Source of the DNA: Mesorhizobium sp. B2-7-1
Lineage (GTDB): Bacteria; Pseudomonadota; Alphaproteobacteria; Rhizobiales; Rhizobiaceae
DNA length: 46,415 nucleotides
NCBI RefSeq assembly: GCF_006440735.1
Contig: NZ_VFUA01000046.1
Span: 1 to 46,415, forward strand
Reading direction: 5' to 3'
Part shown: positions 42,406 through 46,415 of the stretch, piece after piece
Layout of the letters: the number at the start of each line of letters is the position of its first letter
Numbering within the stretch: the stretch's first letter is position 1
Position numbers and translations under genes: made by a program
The notes under the pieces: model-generated
The model's input: the letters and a program-made list of their open reading frames with translations, nothing else
What the model was told of the DNA's origin: nothing
The model's database searches: none

Positions 42406-44283
42406 TCAGGCTTTGCCAATCTTTGCCGCCTTGCCCTTGTCGACCCACCACAGCGCTTCGACCGGAAAGCCGAAATCGGGTTTCTGCTCGGGAAAGCCGA
42501 ACATGTCCCAATAGGCGCTTCGGTGATTCGCCAGATACCAACTTGGAATCCAATCGCGCCCCGCGCGCAAGGCCCGGTCCAACGCGCGCATGGCGGTGGT
42601 CAGGCTTTCGCGGTCCTTGGCGGCGCCGACGGCGTCGATCAGCGCATCGACGGCCGGGCTGGCAATGCCCGACAGGTTGCGAGAGCCCGATATGGCGGCA
42701 CTGCGCGAGTGGAAGAAAATCTCGAGGTCGTCGCGGGTCGGCGTGGCGCTGAAATTGAAGGCGGCCGAGAGCAGGTCGAAATCGAACGTCGATTGCCTGA
42801 GCTGATATTGGGCTGAATCCACCAGGCGGATCGAGGCATCGATGCCGATGGCCTTCATGTTGGCGACCCAGGGCGAATAGACCTGCACGAAGGTCTCGTC
42901 GTCGACCAGGAATTCGGCGGTCAGCCGCCCGCCCTTGTCATTGACCACGAAATCGCCGGAGCGTTTCCAGCCGGCCTCACCGAGCAATTTCAGTGCCGCG
43001 CTCAGTTGCTTGCGGTCTCGTCCGGACCCGTCCGACGGCGGTTGCGTCACTGCTTCGCCGAAGGTCTCCGGCGGCAGCTTGTCGCGCAGCGGTTCCAGCA
43101 GCGCCAGCTCCTGCGGCGTTGGCATGCCCTCAGCCCTGAAGTCGGATTTTTCGAAGCAGGACTGCGAGCGCTCATAGGAACCATAGAAGAAGTTGCGACG
43201 CGTCCATTCGAAATCGAAGCAGAGCGCGATCGCTTGCCGCACGCGCGGATCCTTGAATTGCTCACGCCGCTGGTTGACTGCGGTGGCCTGCATGGAAGGC
43301 GTGGTTTCGGCCGGGAACTCATGCTTGATCACTTTGCCGGCGGTGAAGGCCGGAAAGTCGTAGGCCGTTGCCCAGACGCGCGAGGTGAATTCCTCGCGGT
43401 AGAGGATCTCGCCCTTCTTGAAGGCCTCGAAGCCGGCGGTGCGATCCTGGTAGAATTCGATGCGGATACGCCCGAAATTGTTCTGGCCGCGATTGACCGG
43501 CAGGTCGTTGCCCCAGTAGTCGGCCACGCGCTCATATTCGATCCAGGCGCCCGCCGACCAGCGCCCGACCTTGTAGGCGCTCGAGCCGAGCGGCGGATTG
43601 AGCTGGGAGGAATCGAACGGGTTGGCCGTAAAGAAGGCCTTCGAAAGGATAGGGAAACCGACCACGTTCAGGACCGTGCGCGCCGATTGCTTGCCCGAGA
43701 ATTTGAGCTGCAGCGTGTGAGGGTCGACGGGGACCGCGTCATCGAGGTGGGTGAGCGACAGCGCGTAGTCGGGATGCCCCTTGTCCTTCAGCAGCTTGAA
43801 GGTGAAGGCGGCGTCTTCGGCTGTTAGCGCAGAACCGTCGTGGAAACGTGCCTGCGGGCGCAGCGAGAAGGTGAAGCTGTTGCGGTCGTCCGAAATCGTC
43901 ACGTTCTCGGCGATCAGCCCGTAAACCGCGTCCGGCTCGTCGAGCGCTCTCGCCATCAGCGTGTCGAAGCACATCTCCATGCGCTGCGGGGAATCGCCCT
44001 TGGGGACGAACGAATTCAGCGTGTTGAAGGTCTGCGGGCTCTGGTTCGCGCCCCAATTGGGCGGCGAGAAGTTGAAGGTGCCGCCTTGCGGCGCATCGAC
44101 ATCGACAAAGTCGAAATGCGTGAAATCGGGCTTGTATTTGAGGTCGCCGAAGGCCGACAGGCCGTGCAGCTTGACGCCGGTCGGGGTGTCGGCAAAGGCC
44201 CGGCCGGGCAGCAGCGCCGAGGCTGCGGCTGCGGCACCGAGCGCCAGGAAGTCGCGGCGAGGAAGCAAAGTCCGCAGCCCCAT
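42406..44283 (-). CDS. YejA-type family 5 substrate-binding protein (Tat-exported copy)
   Basis: This 625-residue periplasmic protein has a twin-arginine leader (LPRRDFLALG, then SALLPGRAFA). The YejA-like body includes VDAPQGGTFNFSPPN, FDTLMARALDEPDAVYGLIAEN, RPQARFHDGSALTAEDAAFTF and YEYERVADYWGNDLPVN-like motifs, ending in DIFGFPEQKP-like text. The start overlaps the first YejA stop by one base. It is a diverged paralogue of the gene upstream. Two binding proteins for one transporter imply a broader or dual peptide range. Confidence 0.93.
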   Translation of the reverse strand: MGLRTLLPRRDFLALGAAAAASALLPGRAFADTPTGVKLHGLSAFGDLKYKPDFTHFDFVDVDAPQGGTFNFSPPNWGANQSPQTFNTLNSFVPKGDSPQRMEMCFDTLMARALDEPDAVYGLIAENVTISDDRNSFTFSLRPQARFHDGSALTAEDAAFTFKLLKDKGHPDYALSLTHLDDAVPVDPHTLQLKFSGKQSARTVLNVVGFPILSKAFFTANPFDSSQLNPPLGSSAYKVGRWSAGAWIEYERVADYWGNDLPVNRGQNNFGRIRIEFYQDRTAGFEAFKKGEILYREEFTSRVWATAYDFPAFTAGKVIKHEFPAETTPSMQATAVNQRREQFKDPRVRQAIALCFDFEWTRRNFFYGSYERSQSCFEKSDFRAEGMPTPQELALLEPLRDKLPPETFGEAVTQPPSDGSGRDRKQLSAALKLLGEAGWKRSGDFVVNDKGGRLTAEFLVDDETFVQVYSPWVANMKAIGIDASIRLVDSAQYQLRQSTFDFDLLSAAFNFSATPTRDDLEIFFHSRSAAISGSRNLSGIASPAVDALIDAVGAAKDRESLTTAMRALDRALRAGRDWIPSWYLANHRSAYWDMFGFPEQKPDFGFPVEALWWVDKGKAAKIGKA

Positions 44284-46163
44284 CAATTGAGGCCCTTGTA
44301 TTTGGCGGCCAGCGCCTTTTCCTTGGCCGTGTCGATCCACCACGAATCGATATCAGCGCCGCGGTAAGTGGGCTGCTTTTCAGGCATGCCGAACTTGTTC
44401 CAATAGGCCAGCCACACCACCGCGCGATAATATTGCGGAACGACGTAGTAGTTCCACAGAAGGATACGGTCGAGCGCGTGGGTCGTGGCGACCAGGTCGT
44501 CGCGATCGGTGGCGAAGATGATGCGATCCACGAGAGCATCGACGACCGGATTCTTTATCCCGGAATAATTGCGCGATCCGGGCGTATCGGCGGCCTTCGA
44601 ACTCCAGAAATCGCGTTGCTCGTTGCCGGGCGATTCCGATTGCTGCAACTGGCTGGTGATGACCTCATAGTCGAAATTGTTGACGCGGTTGATGTACTGC
44701 GTCTGGTCGATAATGCGCAGATTGGCGTCGACGCCGATCTTGCGCAGATTGGCGATCCAGGGGCTGGAGATCACTTGATCGGTGTCGTTCCAGCCAAGGA
44801 TCTCGAATTTGAACGGCGCGCCGGTCTTGGCATTCACCATCTTGCCGCCCTTGATCACCCAGCCGGCCTGGGCAAAGAGGTCGACCGCCTGCTTCAGGTA
44901 TTTCCGCTCCGCCTGCGGCGAATCATAGACCGGCAGCTTGAATTCCTGGGTGAACAATTCAGGCGGCAGCTTGTCGCGATACTTCTCCAGGATTTCGAGT
45001 TCCTTGCCTTGCGGCACTCCGCTCGATGCCAGTTCCGTGCCCTGGAAATAGCTATGGGTGCGCGTGTTCGAGTTGTAGAACAGCGTGCGGTTCATCGTTT
45101 CGAAATCGAACGGAAGCGTCAGAGCCTCGCGCACGAGGCGGTCCTGGAACAGCGGCCGTCTCTGGTTGAGTATGAAGGCCTGCATGGGTTCCGGCGAGGT
45201 TGTCTTGAACACCTGCTTGACCACGTCGCCGGCGCTCACCGCCGGAAAATTGTAGGCCGTATTCCATCGCCGAGAGCTGTTTTCCGGCTTGATGTCGTCC
45301 AGCCCGCCCTTTGTGAAGGCCTGCCAGGCGGCGTTGTCGTCCAGTATGTAGGTGAAGCGCTGGGTGTCGAAATTCTCGCGGCCGATCTTCACCGGCAGCT
45401 TTGCACCCCAATAGTCGGGCACGCGCTGCCAGACGATCTCCGAACCGGGCTTGAAGCTGGCGATCTTGTAGGCGGCGGAGCCCAGCGGCGGTTCCAGCGT
45501 CGATTTGGTGATGTCGCGCTTCTTGCTGTTGGCATCGGTGCCGTCCCACCAGTGCTTCGGCAGCACAACGAGGTCGCCGAGGATCCTAGGCAACTCGCGG
45601 TTGCCCTTCTGGTTGAAATGGAATTCGACCTCGCGGTCCGAGACCGCGACGGCGTCGGTGACATTCTCGAAATAACGATTGTACATCGGGCTGTTGGCCT
45701 TCAGCACCTGGAACGACCAGATCACGTCGTCGGCAGTGATCGGCTGGCCGTCATGCCATTTCGCGCGCCGGTCGAGCCGGAAGGTGACCGAGGAATAGTC
45801 CGCCGGGTATTTGTAGGCCTCGGCGATCAGCGGGTGGTACGTGCTGCCCTCGTCGGTCGCCTGGTCCAACAGCGTGTCGTAGAGCAGCCCGCCACCGAAC
45901 TGGGCGAAACCGGCAGCCGGCGATCCCTGAACGATATAGGGGTTGAAGCTGTCGAAGGTGCCGACGACGACATTGTTCAACGTGCCGCCCTTGGGCGCAT
46001 CCGGGTTGACGTAGTCGTAGCGCTGGAAATTGTCGCCGTACTTTGAAGGTCCGATCAGCGACGATGTCGTGCGCCACTCATCGGCGAAACCGGCCTGCAG
46101 GCTGACGGCGAAGGCGAGCGCGAATGCCGATGCGAAAAGCGTGCGGAAGCGGCCAACCTTCAT
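44283..46163 (-). CDS. yejA: YejA family 5 substrate-binding protein (Sec-exported copy)
   Basis: This 626-residue protein has a Sec signal (LFASAFALAFAVSLQAGFA). Its YejA-like body contains VNPDAPKGGTLNNVVVGTFDSFNPY, LLYDTLLDQATDEGSTYHPLIAE, DRRAKWHDGQPITADDVIWSF, RVPDYWGAKLPVKIGRENFD and AYWNKFGMPEKQPTYRG. Start 46163 has GAGGAG about 6 nt upstream. It is the first gene of the operon. In Sinorhizobium, YejABEF handles antimicrobial nodule peptides; a peptide uptake role is expected here. Confidence 0.94.
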   Translation of the reverse strand: MKVGRFRTLFASAFALAFAVSLQAGFADEWRTTSSLIGPSKYGDNFQRYDYVNPDAPKGGTLNNVVVGTFDSFNPYIVQGSPAAGFAQFGGGLLYDTLLDQATDEGSTYHPLIAEAYKYPADYSSVTFRLDRRAKWHDGQPITADDVIWSFQVLKANSPMYNRYFENVTDAVAVSDREVEFHFNQKGNRELPRILGDLVVLPKHWWDGTDANSKKRDITKSTLEPPLGSAAYKIASFKPGSEIVWQRVPDYWGAKLPVKIGRENFDTQRFTYILDDNAAWQAFTKGGLDDIKPENSSRRWNTAYNFPAVSAGDVVKQVFKTTSPEPMQAFILNQRRPLFQDRLVREALTLPFDFETMNRTLFYNSNTRTHSYFQGTELASSGVPQGKELEILEKYRDKLPPELFTQEFKLPVYDSPQAERKYLKQAVDLFAQAGWVIKGGKMVNAKTGAPFKFEILGWNDTDQVISSPWIANLRKIGVDANLRIIDQTQYINRVNNFDYEVITSQLQQSESPGNEQRDFWSSKAADTPGSRNYSGIKNPVVDALVDRIIFATDRDDLVATTHALDRILLWNYYVVPQYYRAVVWLAYWNKFGMPEKQPTYRGADIDSWWIDTAKEKALAAKYKGLN

Positions 46164-46238
46164 GCGTTCTCCTCGTCGCGAGCCCCGGAGCGCTCGTCGT
46201 TTCACGGAAACGGCGGCCGCTCTATTGCTTGTTTCGAC

Positions 46239-46284
46239 GCAATTCCGGGCGGAAAACCGGTTCCCGCTTTCCTGGAACTGCGCT
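46239..46284. repeat. Imperfect palindromic repeat upstream of the yej operon
   Basis: The ends GCAATTCC and GGAACTGC are a near-perfect inverted pair around a core with GAAAACCGGTTCCC, the same 14 bp found in the element at 10596-10645. It lies 76 bp upstream of the first yej gene. Confidence 0.65.
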
Positions 46285-46367
46285 GCCCACCCGCAATCTA
46301 GATCATTTGACGCCGGTGGAAACCGCAAGCGCGGCGTTTGTCGCCGTCCATGCAGCTTTCCTAACAG

Positions 46368-46392
46368 AAAAGCCGGGACGAACCCGGCTTTT
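46368..46392. terminator. Bidirectional rho-independent terminator
   Basis: A perfect 10-bp stem (AAAAGCCGGG / CCCGGCTTTT) with a 5-nt loop has T-runs in both directions. It probably ends a gene beyond the right edge. Confidence 0.8.
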
Positions 46393-46415
46393 CCAAGGAA
46401 GTCTCTGTGACAAAT

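Overview
The window looks like chromosomal DNA from an alphaproteobacterium of the Rhizobiales, most likely a Mesorhizobium-like member of the Phyllobacteriaceae. The reasons are the high-GC coding style, dense palindromic intergenic repeats of the kind seen in rhizobia, a FixK/FNR box, exported GCG_CRPN proteins, and gene sets such as the aerobic 2-aminobenzoyl-CoA pathway, yejABEF and a fructose-type ABC transporter. The genus is an inference from style; no rRNA is present.

Positions 86-18973 form one large catabolic locus organised around a divergent, AT-rich gap at 12220-12343. Leftward from it run a CrtI-like flavoprotein, a five-gene Dpp/Opp-type ABC transporter, an exported VOC protein, and a tightly overlapping operon: 2-aminobenzoyl-CoA monooxygenase/reductase, SDR dehydrogenase, MarR regulator and enoyl-CoA hydratase. 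Rightward run an isatin hydrolase-like cyclase, a second CrtI-like flavoprotein, another MarR regulator, and a two-subunit IorAB-like 2-oxoacid:ferredoxin oxidoreductase. The main hypothesis is that these enzymes form a route isatin -> isatinate -> 2-aminobenzoyl-CoA -> ring reduction and beta-oxidation. Isatinate is itself an aryl 2-oxoacid, so the IorAB-like enzyme could make the CoA ester directly, with no free anthranilate and no CoA ligase. The upstream substrate would be an indolic compound such as indole-3-acetate.

Positions 19014-26324 hold small and stress-type genes: an FMN split-barrel protein downstream of a perfect FixK/FNR box, two GCG_CRPN exported proteins flanking a DUF1501/DUF1800 pair, an ECF sigma factor operon with an EF-hand protein, a membrane anti-sigma candidate and a periplasmic metal-sensor-like protein, then a DUF2158 protein. 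A tRNA-Thr(CGT) at 26681-26756 has a copy of its 3' end about 665 bp downstream, bracketing a possible tiny island.

Positions 27093-33317 are housekeeping or accessory genes: a membrane-anchored protein of unknown function, an ATP-dependent DNA ligase with its partner exonuclease (separated by a perfect 48-bp inverted repeat), a TPR-methyltransferase, a small lipoprotein and a P-loop kinase-like protein.

Positions 33586-37504 are a fructose/ribose-type ABC transporter with a D-2-hydroxyacid dehydrogenase. It converges on a leftward operon (46163-37535) containing two tandem YejA-type binding proteins, YejB, YejE, YejF and a glyoxylate/hydroxypyruvate reductase. I saw no CRISPR array, rRNA, transposase, prophage or integrase.
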